61,037 nt of DNA from Cytophagaceae bacterium (GCA_027490155.1 JAIXYP010000063.1:1-61037), one strand, 5' to 3'; positions 43,006 to 52,693 are shown, counted from the stretch's first letter. The notes: generated by a model from the sequence alone, not told the origin. Translations and numbers: made by a program.

Positions 43006-45489
43006 ATGAAAATATCGCTCAAATGGCTCAGCGACTATATCGCCCTGCCTCAAGTCCCTTCCGATAACGCTCAAACCACCGCCGAAATTGTGGCCCATCA
43101 GCTCACTCAAGCTGGGCTGGAGGTCGAAGGCATCGAAACGGTGGAGCAGATCAAGGGGGGGCTCAAAGGAGTTGTCGTTGGCCAAGTCTTGACCTGTGAC
43201 CGCCACCCTAATGCAGACAAACTCAGTGTCACGACGGTAGATGTTGGGGGAGAAGTCCCATTGGCTATCGTGTGTGGAGCGCCCAATGTTGCGGCTGGCC
43301 AAAAAGTGCTAGTCGCTACCGAAGGGGCATTGCTTTATCCGTCGGAAGGTGAACCTTTTACGATCAAAAAATCCAAGATTAGGGGCGAGGCCAGCCAAGG
43401 CATGATCTGCGCCGAAGATGAGCTTGGCCTAGGGGCTAGTCATGCAGGCATCATGGTGCTTGATACAGACTTGCCAAATGGTACGCCAGCAGCCACCTAT
43501 CTCGGCCTTGATTCTGATACCGTCCTTGAGATTGGTCTGACCCCTAACCGTGCGGATGCAGCCAGTCATTATGGCGTCGCTCGGGATCTAAAGGCTATCC
43601 TTAACCTACCGATCACGAAGCCCTCTGCTGCTAAGTTTATTGCTGATGGTAGCGCGTTGCCTGTCTCGGTCCAGATCGAAGCAGTGGAGGCTTGCCCGCG
43701 CTATACCGCCACTGTCTTGACCAATGTTAAGGTAGGGCCATCGCCTAAGTGGTTACAACAACGGCTTGGGGCCATTGGGGTCAATAGCATCAACAATGTG
43801 GTGGATGTGACCAACTATGTACTCCATGGTTTGGGACAACCCCTACACGCTTTTGACTTATCCAAAGTTAGAGGTAGGGCTATCAATGTGCGCTTTGCCC
43901 AAGAGGGTGAAACCTTGGTAACCCTAGATGGCACTGAGCGCAAACTAAATGTGCATAATCTGGTAATTGCGGACGAAGCACATCCGCTGGCGATTGCAGG
44001 TGTATTTGGTGGGCTTGCATCTGGCGTTACTGAATCGACCACCGAGATTTTGCTAGAGAGTGCCTACTTTAGCCCAGCAGTGGTGCGTAAAAGTGCACAG
44101 GTCCATGGGTTGAAGACAGATGCTAGCTACTTGTTCGAGCGGGGGACCGACCCAAATATGCCAGTCTATGCTGCCCAAGTAGCAGCCCTACTATTGCAAG
44201 AGGTAACTGGTGCAACCATTGCCACCGAGGTTAATGATGTTTACCCTGCCCCGATCCCAGATACTGAGTTTCGGGTAAGTTATACCAAGTTGTTCCGCCT
44301 GATGGGGGTGACCTTAGAGCGGGAACAAGTCCATCAGATTTTGCGCAATCTGGACATCTTGGTGCAGGAGGACAGTGAATATGGCCACCTTGGCTTTGCT
44401 GATGAGTTTGTCGTAAGCGTGCCGGCTTACCGTGTAGATGTGACCCGCTTGGCTGATATTGCCGAAGAGGTGTTGCGGATTTATGGGTTGGATAACATTC
44501 CGCTGAAGCCGTACCCGTCTGCATCCTACTTGGCTCCACAGCCAATCAATGAAAACGATAAACTCCAGTTCCGCACTGGGGCTCAGCTGGCCGCTATGGG
44601 TTGGCAGGAGATGATCAATAACAGCCTAGGCAACCCAGCCCTTGCGGAACTGACCACAACACAGGGGCTGGTCCGCAATGTGTTAATGCTAAATGCACTG
44701 AGCGAGGATCTGGCTGCCATGCGTCAGAGTCTTTTGTTTAACGGATTGGCTTCTGTGGCGCATAACATCAACCGGCAGCAGCGCAACCTACAGCTGTTTG
44801 AGTTCGGCAAGGTCTATCGTTTGCAGGACCCTGAGGCTGAGGTAGTTACCAAACGGTATGAAGAAAAATGGCAACTAGCCCTTTGGTCAACCGGCCAAGC
44901 AGTGCCGGAAACGTGGCAGGCAGCTAGCCAGGACCAGACTTACTTTTTGCATAGACAAGCAGTGCAGGCAGTGTTGTTCCGCCTCACTGGCCAGACTATC
45001 GTACCGCAGGCTTTGGTCGGGGATGACCGTTTTGCTTATGGACAGCAGTGGCTATTCAACAAACAAGTGGTCTGCAAGGCTGGGATGTTGACTCCCAAAC
45101 TGGCGAAAGCCAATGGGGTAAAGCAGACGGTATTCTATGCTGAGATCGACTGGCAATACCTGATCAAGAAATATAAGACTGGCCTTCAAGCGCAGGAGGT
45201 GCCTAAGTTCCCTGCCGTGCGTCGTGACCTTAGCTTGGTGCTGGATCGTGCGGTGACTTATGACCAAGTACGGCAAGTTGCCCTCAAGACCGAGCGCAAA
45301 CTCCTTACGGATCTCAATGTCTTTAGTGTGTATGAAGGGGCCAACCTGGGCGAGGGCAAGAAGTCTTATGCCATTGCCTTTACCCTCCAGAGTGCCGAGG
45401 CTACTTTGACTGACCAGCAAATTGATGGCACAATGACCAAGTTAATGCAAGCCTTGGGCAAGGAGTTAGGTGCTGAGATCAGGAGTTAA
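43006..45489 (+). CDS. pheT: Phenylalanine--tRNA ligase beta subunit
   Basis: 827 residues from ATG 43006 (an in-frame TTG at 42961 would add 15 unrelated residues). Domain order is standard. The N-terminal MKISLKWLSDYIALP is followed by the EMAP-like tRNA-binding fold (VVVGQVLTCDRHPNADKLSV, IVCGAPNV). The B3/4 editing region has VVDVTNYVLHGLGQPLHAFD, then B5 and the catalytic-like core (YLFERGTDPN, LQLFEFGKVYRL). The C-terminal ferredoxin-fold anticodon-binding domain has VPKFPAVRRDLSLVLD and GKKSYAIAFTLQS. It forms the alpha2beta2 enzyme that charges tRNA-Phe; the alpha gene pheS is not in this window. Confidence 0.97.
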   Translation: MKISLKWLSDYIALPQVPSDNAQTTAEIVAHQLTQAGLEVEGIETVEQIKGGLKGVVVGQVLTCDRHPNADKLSVTTVDVGGEVPLAIVCGAPNVAAGQKVLVATEGALLYPSEGEPFTIKKSKIRGEASQGMICAEDELGLGASHAGIMVLDTDLPNGTPAATYLGLDSDTVLEIGLTPNRADAASHYGVARDLKAILNLPITKPSAAKFIADGSALPVSVQIEAVEACPRYTATVLTNVKVGPSPKWLQQRLGAIGVNSINNVVDVTNYVLHGLGQPLHAFDLSKVRGRAINVRFAQEGETLVTLDGTERKLNVHNLVIADEAHPLAIAGVFGGLASGVTESTTEILLESAYFSPAVVRKSAQVHGLKTDASYLFERGTDPNMPVYAAQVAALLLQEVTGATIATEVNDVYPAPIPDTEFRVSYTKLFRLMGVTLEREQVHQILRNLDILVQEDSEYGHLGFADEFVVSVPAYRVDVTRLADIAEEVLRIYGLDNIPLKPYPSASYLAPQPINENDKLQFRTGAQLAAMGWQEMINNSLGNPALAELTTTQGLVRNVLMLNALSEDLAAMRQSLLFNGLASVAHNINRQQRNLQLFEFGKVYRLQDPEAEVVTKRYEEKWQLALWSTGQAVPETWQAASQDQTYFLHRQAVQAVLFRLTGQTIVPQALVGDDRFAYGQQWLFNKQVVCKAGMLTPKLAKANGVKQTVFYAEIDWQYLIKKYKTGLQAQEVPKFPAVRRDLSLVLDRAVTYDQVRQVALKTERKLLTDLNVFSVYEGANLGEGKKSYAIAFTLQSAEATLTDQQIDGTMTKLMQALGKELGAEIRS

Positions 45490-45516
45490 GCTATTCGTCA
45501 TTGCAGAAATCATAAA

Positions 45517-45555
45517 CCAAAAACACCGTTGGTATTGTGCCAACGGTGTTTTTGG
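45517..45555. terminator. Bidirectional terminator between pheT and a T9SS gene
   Basis: CCAAAAACACCGTTGG (45517-45532) and CCAACGGTGTTTTTGG (45540-45555) are perfect 16-bp arms around a 7-nt loop, with A- and T-runs for both strands. Confidence 0.9.
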
Positions 45556-45577
45556 TATCAATGTATTGGTATTTAAT

Positions 45578-47089
45578 TTATTGGACCACTAGGCGCACAG
45601 TTTGTTGGCGACTAATGACTTGGTATAGGCCTTTAGGTAAGTTCTGGGTATCGATGGTGCCCGAATCTGATGTGGCGCCTTGAAGGACTACTTTACCTGT
45701 ATAGTCCATGATCAGGAAGGGGGCGGAGGCCAAAGGTGCACCGAGTTCGGTAAGGAGGACAGTGCTGTAGGCTGGGTTGGGCAGCAAGGCTAGGTTGCCC
45801 TGTTTGCTGATCAGTTTGTCTAGGCCAACAGCAATGAGGTTGTAACGGGTGCCGAAGGACTGGCCATTGATGCGGGCGTAGCCTGTACCTGAAAGATGCA
45901 ATCCGATTCCACGACTTATGTTACGGACTGGATGATCAAATATTGATATGGATGGGTCTGGTAAATACATATCGAGACCTACTGAATAGTAACAACCAGG
46001 GCTATGTAGTGGATTGAGATGGTTGTAATATTGTGGTATTGAGTTAATTACCAAACCTCTGATTTGGTTGAGCATACCGTATCGGCTCAGGCCACGCCAA
46101 GCAGTTGGATATTGAGAGCCATCCAGGGATGTATCAATAGGCCAATTGTGCATTGGTTTGTTAATGGTAATGCTATCATTGGTTGTGTATTGACGGCTAA
46201 ATGCAAATGGGCAGGTACTACATGAATATGTCCTACCGTAAACTGAGTTCTGCCAGGTAATGGTCCTGATGTTGCCGTTAGTTGTAATCTGGATAGGTGT
46301 TTTCTGAATGATCTGGATTCCATCACTGCCAGGTCCCCAAGTAGCACTCACCATCTGAAGCGTATCACCCAGCTGGTAGTTATAGTATTCGCCCTCTGTG
46401 AGTGGGGTAATGGCTTCATCAGTTGCAGAATAAACTTTGGTGTAGTTTCGGGTCTTGTTCCCTATTTCAACCAGACCATTGTCTAGACTCAGCTTAAGGT
46501 AAGTGCCATATTGCAGAGGCAACATATAGGTCTTGATGGGTTGAAGGGCACCTAGAAAGAACTCGTTCTTAAGGCTATCATGTGACTGGACAGGTACAGT
46601 GGTCCCATTGGTCAGGCGGTAGGTGTAGCGAAGTCCTGCCACATTGGTGTCGGTGTCTAGGTAATAGTCCCAATGGTTTGCCATCCTTATGCGCCAAATA
46701 TGTGGGCCTACCAACTCTTGCTGATCTCCAAATAGGGTAGTATGGCCCCCCATTAAACTACTTGATGGGCTATCGAGTTCTGGAAAGGCCATTTGGCTGC
46801 TGTCTGGTGTGCAGGAGCTGATATAGCCATAGTGGCGCCTAGCGATAAAATAGGTGCCGTTGTTAAGGACAGAGTCATACTTAACACGACGGTAGGTGGT
46901 GTAGTTGATAGTGTCTGGCAGGCCGCCACGGATAAACAATGAGTCGTTCTGGACCCTGGATGTGGAGGCAAAATGCAGTGGGCGATCAGGACGGTAGGGC
47001 TGCCAGGGTAAATAAGTTTGTGCCGTGGACATCAGACTGGTTGTGAGCAGCAAGGCTAAGCAGGACAGGAGGCGTAGAACGTTGGTCAT
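45578..47089 (-). CDS. Secreted protein with T9SS type A sorting domain
   Basis: 503 residues from ATG 47089 with signal peptide NVLRLLSCLALLLTTSLMST. The large central part (about 25-415) is Tyr/Asn-rich and beta-like and matches no family I can name. The C-terminal domain (LLPNPAYSTVLLTEL ... MDYTGKVVLQG ... LPKGLYQVISRQQTVRLVVQ) is a typical type A signal for the type IX system, so the protein should reach the cell surface or medium. It is a single-gene unit closed by the terminator shared with pheT. Confidence 0.82.
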   Translation of the reverse strand: MTNVLRLLSCLALLLTTSLMSTAQTYLPWQPYRPDRPLHFASTSRVQNDSLFIRGGLPDTINYTTYRRVKYDSVLNNGTYFIARRHYGYISSCTPDSSQMAFPELDSPSSSLMGGHTTLFGDQQELVGPHIWRIRMANHWDYYLDTDTNVAGLRYTYRLTNGTTVPVQSHDSLKNEFFLGALQPIKTYMLPLQYGTYLKLSLDNGLVEIGNKTRNYTKVYSATDEAITPLTEGEYYNYQLGDTLQMVSATWGPGSDGIQIIQKTPIQITTNGNIRTITWQNSVYGRTYSCSTCPFAFSRQYTTNDSITINKPMHNWPIDTSLDGSQYPTAWRGLSRYGMLNQIRGLVINSIPQYYNHLNPLHSPGCYYSVGLDMYLPDPSISIFDHPVRNISRGIGLHLSGTGYARINGQSFGTRYNLIAVGLDKLISKQGNLALLPNPAYSTVLLTELGAPLASAPFLIMDYTGKVVLQGATSDSGTIDTQNLPKGLYQVISRQQTVRLVVQ

Positions 47090-47383
47090 GGCAAGATGTT
47101 GTCTTGTTAGGTAGACCACGATTTGGGTGGGAGGGTTGCCTGAGGTGTACGAAAAGTATCTTACCATTGTGCAGAATGCTGATTTCTTAAAGTTGCAATT
47201 TGTTCTTTCTAACCCGGAGTCCTTAAGTGGACAATGTATCGCTAGAGGCATATCTAGGTATAGGGTTGGCTGAAAGAGCTAATTGATCGAAAAAATGATA
47301 GCTGGGAATTTTGGTTGTAAAGTGCTTGCTCTAGACAAGACCAATCTTGTTCAATTCAATAACAGTGATCGCCCCCAAACAAC

Positions 47384-47408
47384 AAAACCCCTCATTGGGA
47401 GGGGTTTT
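47384..47408 (-). terminator. Terminator of the bacilliredoxin gene
   Basis: AAAACCCCTC (47384-47393) pairs with GAGGGGTTTT (47399-47408) around a 5-nt loop, with a U-run in the leftward direction. Confidence 0.85.
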
Positions 47409-47434
47409 GAAAGAAACTAGGTATGTCGTTGCAC

Positions 47435-47863
47435 TTATGCAGGCACGCCGCAATACTCAGCAAAGACTTCTTCAAGGTGGTCAGCGATCATGGTGGCGTT
47501 GCGGCCTTCGATCTGGTGGCGTTCGACGAAGTGGACTAGCTCACCGTCTTTGAAGAGGGCAAGGGCTGGGCTGCTTGGTGGGTATGGTAAGGTGAATTGA
47601 CGTGTTTTGTCAACTGCTTCTTTGTCCACGCCAGCGAATACGGTCACTAGGCGGGTTGGCTTGATGGCACTTTTGGCCAAGGCTTGGCGCACACCAGGGC
47701 GAGCTGCACCAGCAGCACATCCGCAGACGGAGTTGATGACGACTAGGGTGGTGCCTTCTTTTTCGCTCAGGACCTCGGTGACAGCATCAGCTGATTTGAG
47801 TTCTGTGAAGCCGATGGCAGTGAGCTCGGCACGCATTGGGGCGACTAATGGTTCTGGATACAT
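47435..47863 (-). CDS. BrxA/BrxB-family bacilliredoxin
   Basis: 142 residues. [19 protein letters not shown] and [20 protein letters not shown], with the CGC active-site motif, are diagnostic of the YphP/YqiW group. [34 protein letters not shown] and [13 protein letters not shown] complete the thioredoxin fold. In Firmicutes these proteins remove bacillithiol from S-bacillithiolated proteins; in Bacteroidota the low-molecular-weight thiol partner is less certain. Cytoplasmic, monocistronic. Confidence 0.93.
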   Translation of the reverse strand: MYPEPLVAPMRAELTAIGFTELKSADAVTEVLSEKEGTTLVVINSVCGCAAGAARPGVRQALAKSAIKPTRLVTVFAGVDKEAVDKTRQFTLPYPPSSPALALFKDGELVHFVERHQIEGRNATMIADHLEEVFAEYCGVPA

Positions 47864-47957
47864 AGGGTTTGTATGGTTGGAATAGTGGTTTACAGGTTGA
47901 AAAAATAGACCTAGGAGCAGGTACTATATTAGTATCCGATCATAGAGGTCTGTGGTC

Positions 47958-48356
47958 TTACATAAAGCCAAGCTCAAGACGGGCGACTTCGCTCATCATG
48001 TCCTGGGTATAGGGCGGATCAAAAGTAAGCTCAAGGTTGACATCATTCACGCCTGGGATGGCCCTGATTTTCTGCTCTACTTCGCCTGGTAGGGTGCCTG
48101 CACTAGGGCAAGCAGGCGAGGTGAGTGTCATCTGGACATAGACGTTGTTGACGGGATATACCTTAAGGTCATATATGAGGCCTAGCTCCCATACATCGAC
48201 TGGGATTTCAGGATCAAAAACGGTTTTGATGGCCTCCTTGGCACGCTCAGTAAGGGCTTGGGTCTGCCAAACACCATCAGGACCCATGCCAGGCTCTAGT
48301 GTGAGCATGTTGGCAGTGTCAGGGTTGTTAGGCTGATTGTCCGTTTCGGTTGTCAT
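47958..48356 (-). CDS. DUF59 (MIP18/SufT-type) iron-sulfur assembly protein
   Basis: 132 residues from ATG 48356. After a short polar N-terminus the DUF59 domain reads FDPEIPVDVWELGLIYDLKV, MTLTSPACPSAGTLPGEVEQ (with the conserved reactive Cys) and VNLELTFDPPYTQDMMS. Proteins of this family help deliver Fe-S clusters to target proteins, often in suf loci; here no other suf gene is adjacent. The PaaD subunit of phenylacetyl-CoA oxygenase is a related alternative, but there is no paa context. Cytoplasmic. Confidence 0.9.
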   Translation of the reverse strand: MTTETDNQPNNPDTANMLTLEPGMGPDGVWQTQALTERAKEAIKTVFDPEIPVDVWELGLIYDLKVYPVNNVYVQMTLTSPACPSAGTLPGEVEQKIRAIPGVNDVNLELTFDPPYTQDMMSEVARLELGFM

Positions 48357-48653
48357 AATTGAGGTTCTGTACGCTAGCCTTCGGCCAATTGCTCTTGGGT
48401 TTGAGTGTATAACCAAACCCATTCGGCTTTGGCCTGATTGCCGACCCAAAATTAACTAAAAACTATGGCTAATGGTTACATCCTAACCAATAGGGTTTTC
48501 GGAATTGGGGCACAGGATCCTAGGATGGGTTGATTGGGGGATCATCAAAAGAAGTCGGTAGCCCTGGATACAATGTTATCCGATAAGTCCTTCAGGATTG
48601 GATAATGGCAGTACTACTTTGTGCCAGACGCCGAGATGTGCCATATTTGCCAA

Positions 48654-50480
48654 ATGATGCTCCGACTATCTGGCCTATTGGCCATTATCCTCCTGACCTG
48701 CATGAATATGTCTTCGGCCATGGCCGCCCCCAATGTCAGCTATGAGCTGGCGATGCCCCAGCCGCATACCCACTATTTCGAAGTGACGATTTTCGTCAAG
48801 GGATGGGACAAACCTACGGCGGATATTAAGATGGCTAGCTGGACACCAGGGTCCTACCTGATCAGGGAGTATGCCAAAAATGTAGAAGGCTGTGGGGCTA
48901 GGTCGGCCCAAGGGAGCATTTTAGCCAACGAAAAAGTCAGCAAAAACACTTGGCGGATTGACACCAAGGGTATTAAGGAGTTTAGTTTTAACTACAAGGT
49001 TTATGCCTTTGAGCTCACCGTCAGGAACGCCTTCTTGGATGCCACCCATGCCTACCTAAACCCAGCTGCAGTATTCATGCGGGTGGCGGGCACGGAGGCA
49101 CAGAAGTCCAGCCTGATGATCAAACCAGATGCGGCGTTCAAGAAGATTTCGACCCCATTGCGTTCCATTGGTAGTAATCCATTTGAGCTCTTGGTGCCAG
49201 ACTGGGATACATTTGTGGACTCACCGATCGAGATCGGAAACCATGATACTTTCAATTTTATAGCGGCAGGTGTGCCCCATGAGGTAGCCATTTTTGGTGG
49301 AGGCAACTATGAGGTGGAGCGCCTAAAGCGTGACATGACCAAGGTGGTTGAGACCGCCACAGCGGTTGTAGGCGAGCACCCTTGCGATCATTATACCTTC
49401 ATTATCCACAACATCCCGAATGGTGGCGGCGGTCTGGAGCATAAATACAGTGCATCCTTGCAAGCCAATCCGTTTGGCTATCAGGACGAGCGTAGTTATA
49501 GCGGATTTCTGGCCCTAGTTGCCCATGAGTATTTCCATCTTTGGAATGTGAAACGCATACGGCCAGTAGCCCTTGGGCCATTTGACTACGATGAGGAGAA
49601 CTATACAACCTCGCTTTGGGTCGTTGAGGGTATCACGAGTTATTATGATGATTACATTTTGATGCGGGCAGGCTTGATGCCTCAGGATCGGTATCTAGAT
49701 GTGGTGGCTAGTGTTTTTGGCTCTATCGAGAACACGCCAGGAGCCAAGGTTCAGTCTTTAGCCGAAAGCAGCTTCGATGCTTGGATAAAGTACTACCGCC
49801 CGAACGAAAACAGCAACAATAGTACAGTTGGCTACTACACAAAGGGTGCCTGTGTCGGGCTACTACTTGACCTAAAAATCAGGGTGGCCACAGGGGGTAA
49901 AAAAAACTTGGATGATGTCCTGAGGGGCTTATATGACACTTACTACAAAAAGGCTCAGCGTGGCTATACTGAAGCTGAATTTGAGCAGATGGCAAGCAAA
50001 GTGGCCGGCATCAAGCTGGATGATTTCTTTGATATGAACATTAGAAGTACTGCCAAGTTGGATCTGAAAGCGGCCTTGCAATCAGTTGGTCTGGAGGTCA
50101 AGGACCAGAATGCCAACAAAAAAGATGCTTGGCTTGGTGCAGCGCTCAAGACACAGAATGGGCAATTGGTGGTTAGCAGTATTGTGCGGGATAGCCCTGC
50201 TTGGCATGATGGACTCAATATCAATGACGAAGTGGTGGCACTTAATGGCTACCGACTAACGAGTGATTGGGCCGAGATCCTGAAACTCTTCAAGCCACAA
50301 GATAAGGTATCGGTCTTGGTAGCACGCGGAGGCCAGATGATAAATCTGGAAATCACATTGGCCCGTAACCCAAATGTGGCCTACAAAATCAGCAAAGCTA
50401 AGGATGTGAGCCCGCAAGTGGCTTCGATGGGTGAGGCATGGTTAGCTGTGGCGGCTAAAGGCCTATTAGAAAAGAAGTAA
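48654..50480 (+). CDS. M61-family metallopeptidase with PDZ domain
   Basis: 608 residues from ATG 48654 (in-frame starts at 48621 and 48636 are possible). A signal peptide (LSGLLAIILLTCMNMSSAMA) leads to the M61 N-terminal beta domain (SYELAMPQPHTHYFEV, ASWTPGSYLIREYAKNV). The catalytic domain has IIHNIPNGGGGLEHK, VAHEYFHLWNVKRIRP with the zinc-binding HEYFH, LWVVEGITSYYDDYIL and the characteristic YYTKGACVGLLLDLKIR. A C-terminal PDZ domain (about 500-585; WHDGLNINDEVVALNGY) is present. M61 enzymes are glycyl-type aminopeptidases acting in the periplasm or outside the cell. Confidence 0.93.
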   Translation: MMLRLSGLLAIILLTCMNMSSAMAAPNVSYELAMPQPHTHYFEVTIFVKGWDKPTADIKMASWTPGSYLIREYAKNVEGCGARSAQGSILANEKVSKNTWRIDTKGIKEFSFNYKVYAFELTVRNAFLDATHAYLNPAAVFMRVAGTEAQKSSLMIKPDAAFKKISTPLRSIGSNPFELLVPDWDTFVDSPIEIGNHDTFNFIAAGVPHEVAIFGGGNYEVERLKRDMTKVVETATAVVGEHPCDHYTFIIHNIPNGGGGLEHKYSASLQANPFGYQDERSYSGFLALVAHEYFHLWNVKRIRPVALGPFDYDEENYTTSLWVVEGITSYYDDYILMRAGLMPQDRYLDVVASVFGSIENTPGAKVQSLAESSFDAWIKYYRPNENSNNSTVGYYTKGACVGLLLDLKIRVATGGKKNLDDVLRGLYDTYYKKAQRGYTEAEFEQMASKVAGIKLDDFFDMNIRSTAKLDLKAALQSVGLEVKDQNANKKDAWLGAALKTQNGQLVVSSIVRDSPAWHDGLNINDEVVALNGYRLTSDWAEILKLFKPQDKVSVLVARGGQMINLEITLARNPNVAYKISKAKDVSPQVASMGEAWLAVAAKGLLEKK

Positions 50481-50565
50481 ATCAGGCCTGTACCTAAAGA
50501 GCTTGTTTTCTGGCTTTGGTACTGGGTAATCTGTACCAAATCATAGTCAAGGCACTTGTCGGAAT

Positions 50566-51261
50566 ATGCGGAATATGATAGATAATCAGGCATTAAGATT
50601 TAGATTTTGGTTTTTTTTTTTTTTTTTTATCTTTATCCTGCATAGTGTTGGTTGCCTAGCACAGCAGAAGGATATTGATATCCCGAAGTATCCAGCATTT
50701 TATTGCCAACATAAGGAGTATTTAGACCATACCACTATCGGAATGTACACCTTTACTAGTTGGGGTGTTTTAAGTTTGGCCGGGTCCTTAACTATGCTTT
50801 CCACTCCTATTGGGGCATCGGACGACCAGAGCGCATTTTGGCAAATGAATGCCGCTTGGGGAGGAGTTAATGCCTTGATTAGCGGATTTGGCATCTACAA
50901 AACAGCCAAGCTAACTCGGACTTTGGAAAAGGAATCGGGGTTGGTGTTGTCAGATTCTGTTCGTGCAAGTGCACTAAGGGAGGCTTTTCGAGAACATAAA
51001 AGGGCTTATAGTATTGCTTTAATAATCGATGTCCTTAGTTTAGGTATTGGGGCTGGCATGGCTAGCTACGGAAGTGTTGATAAGGGTGAACACAAAGTTC
51101 AAAATCAGATCGGACAAGGTGGCTATGCCATCATATACCAAAGCATTGGACTCACCGTTTTTGATTGTTTAATGTACCAATACACCACAGGGGAGCAAAA
51201 CAAACTGAAGCCCTATTTTTCGCCCGCCCCAAGTGGGATAGGTATGGTTTATCATTTTTAG
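50566..51261 (+). CDS. Small exported or membrane protein with T18 tract in its signal region
   Basis: 231 residues. The N-terminal hydrophobic segment contains six consecutive Phe encoded by an uninterrupted run of 18 T (50611-50628) and then IFILHSVGCLAQQ. Downstream are about four hydrophobic segments (YTFTSWGVLSLAGSLTML, FWQMNAAWGGVNALISGFGI, YSIALIIDVLSLGIGAG, IIYQSIGLTVFDCLMY). The MNAAWGGVN type of signature recalls a small Bacteroidota membrane family (possibly DUF6992), but I am not sure. Starts at 50566 or 50575. crcB begins 14 bp after the stop, so they are likely co-transcribed. Confidence 0.65.
   Translation: MRNMIDNQALRFRFWFFFFFFIFILHSVGCLAQQKDIDIPKYPAFYCQHKEYLDHTTIGMYTFTSWGVLSLAGSLTMLSTPIGASDDQSAFWQMNAAWGGVNALISGFGIYKTAKLTRTLEKESGLVLSDSVRASALREAFREHKRAYSIALIIDVLSLGIGAGMASYGSVDKGEHKVQNQIGQGGYAIIYQSIGLTVFDCLMYQYTTGEQNKLKPYFSPAPSGIGMVYHF
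50611..50628 (+). repeat. Homopolymeric T18 tract inside a coding region
   Basis: Eighteen consecutive T, flanked by GG and AT, encode six Phe in the signal segment of the 50566 gene. A change of one or two bases by slippage would frameshift the gene close to its start. Confidence 0.95.
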
Positions 51262-51275
51262 TTAAAGCAAGGTCA

Positions 51276-51728
51276 ATGAAACAGCTATTGATGGTTTTGC
51301 TAGGTGGAGGTCTGGGTTCGGTCCTGCGCTATTATCTGGGCACTTGGCTTAATCATTTGGGCAGTGGGGCTTATTATTGGGGTACTTTATCAGCCAATGT
51401 GGTTGCTTGCCTAGTCCTTGGGCTATTGGTCGGCTTGGGTTTGGCACCATCTGTTGTAGGCCAGCATCCTGATGCGGCAAAACTATACCTTTATTGGCCC
51501 CTGCTAGCCACAGGATTTTGTGGTGGGCTCAGCACATTTAGTACCCTCATGTTGGAGGTAGCGATGCCACAAAGTCAGCAGTTGACACGGCAAATGGAGC
51601 CAACCATCTTTGGGCAAATGGGCCAGCTAAACTTTGGCTATTTGGTGCTGACATTGGTCCTTGGCATACTTAGCATCTGGCTTGGCGCTCGGTTAGGGCA
51701 GCTATTAGGGTCTCAATTGGCGGTATAA
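51276..51728 (+). CDS. crcB: Fluoride-specific ion channel CrcB (Fluc)
   Basis: 150 residues from ATG 51276. Four transmembrane segments; LMVLLGGGLGSVLRYYLG is the conserved N-terminal Gly/Arg signature and ATGFCGGLSTFSTLMLE the pore-lining phenylalanine and TM3 break motif of Fluc channels. ISANVV-like SANVVACLVLGLLVG supplies the TM2 Asn. Dual-topology dimers in the inner membrane let fluoride leave the cytoplasm. No fluoride riboswitch could fit upstream because the preceding gene ends 14 bp before the start. The central loop (VVGQHPDAAKLYLYWP) is slightly longer than usual. Confidence 0.95.
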   Translation: MKQLLMVLLGGGLGSVLRYYLGTWLNHLGSGAYYWGTLSANVVACLVLGLLVGLGLAPSVVGQHPDAAKLYLYWPLLATGFCGGLSTFSTLMLEVAMPQSQQLTRQMEPTIFGQMGQLNFGYLVLTLVLGILSIWLGARLGQLLGSQLAV

Positions 51729-51826
51729 GCGATGGTGGCCATACATTTGCCACATTTTTTGCGTTAATTGGCTAGGTATTTGGTCCGAGACCACCACTAC
51801 ATCATTGACTTTATCCCTGCCCAAAC

Positions 51827-52648
51827 GTGACCACCTCCAATCCTGATCAAGCCCAGCAACGCGACAAAGCCACAGGTATTTTGGTGGCGGGAGCCATCCA
51901 TGCGGCCTTGCTGTTGCTGTTATTTTTCTTCATCAAACTTAGCCCGCCAAATCCGCCCTGGGAGGACCTTGGCCTAGAGGTCAATTTTGGGTTTGACGAG
52001 GCAGGATATGGCAATGTTTCCACAACCGAAACAGCTGGCACTGTTGCTGATCAAGGTTTGCAATCTAATCCTGACCCTGCTCCCAATAATTCCTCCACCA
52101 CAGCAGAGGATGCGCCTGAAAACATCAACACCACGACAGCAGAGAGCCCAGTAGAGGTGCCTGAAAAAACAACTGCTAAAACTGAAAAGCCAACACCGAA
52201 GGTCACGAACCCCAACCCGACGGCTAAGCCAAACGAAACCCGCGAAAGTGGAACGGGTTCTGGCGCCAAATCGAGTGGGGGAGGAGGTGCCAATGATGGT
52301 AATGTCAAAGGCGCTGTTGGTAACCAAGGTGATCCTAATGGCAACCCTGATGCCTTAAACTATGGCAAACGGAGTGGTAGCTCGCTACAAATGACGGGGT
52401 GGAAATGGGATGAACCACCAACACCAGACGACAAAAGTGAGGCCACAGGCAAAATCGTATTCGAGGTCAAAGTGGATGAGACTGGCGAAATTGTCGGTAT
52501 CAAAACCCTTGAGCGGACAGTCGATCCATCCATTGTGGAGAAATACAAAAAGGCTGTCGAGAAGCTGACATTCAGCAAAACACGTGACAACCAAAACCCA
52601 GCAGAAACCTCAACTGGGCGGATAACATTCGTGCTGAAAGGGGACTAG
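51827..52648 (+). CDS. TonB-like energy transducer
   Basis: 273 residues, GTG start at 51827 (no in-frame ATG occurs before residue 180). A cytoplasmic tail (NPDQAQQRDKATG) is followed by one transmembrane helix (ILVAGAIHAALLLLLFFFI), a long low-complexity Pro/Thr/Glu/Gly spacer (about 40-180) and a TonB-like C-terminal domain (KIVFEVKVDETGEIVGIK ... VEKYKKAVEKLTFSKT ... TGRITFVLKGD). This is the layout of Bacteroidota TonB proteins that span the periplasm and energise outer-membrane receptors with ExbB/ExbD. No exbB or exbD is visible here, so it would have to use one encoded elsewhere. Confidence 0.82.
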   Translation: MTTSNPDQAQQRDKATGILVAGAIHAALLLLLFFFIKLSPPNPPWEDLGLEVNFGFDEAGYGNVSTTETAGTVADQGLQSNPDPAPNNSSTTAEDAPENINTTTAESPVEVPEKTTAKTEKPTPKVTNPNPTAKPNETRESGTGSGAKSSGGGGANDGNVKGAVGNQGDPNGNPDALNYGKRSGSSLQMTGWKWDEPPTPDDKSEATGKIVFEVKVDETGEIVGIKTLERTVDPSIVEKYKKAVEKLTFSKTRDNQNPAETSTGRITFVLKGD

Positions 52649-52693
52649 GCACTGAGCTCGGGGTAGGATTTATCCAGGCTGCTAATCTCCAAA

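Noticed and set aside
51262-51275. Fluoride riboswitch upstream of crcB
   Set aside because: Only 14 bp separate crcB from the preceding gene, too little for the aptamer, and no such structure is seen within that gene's end.
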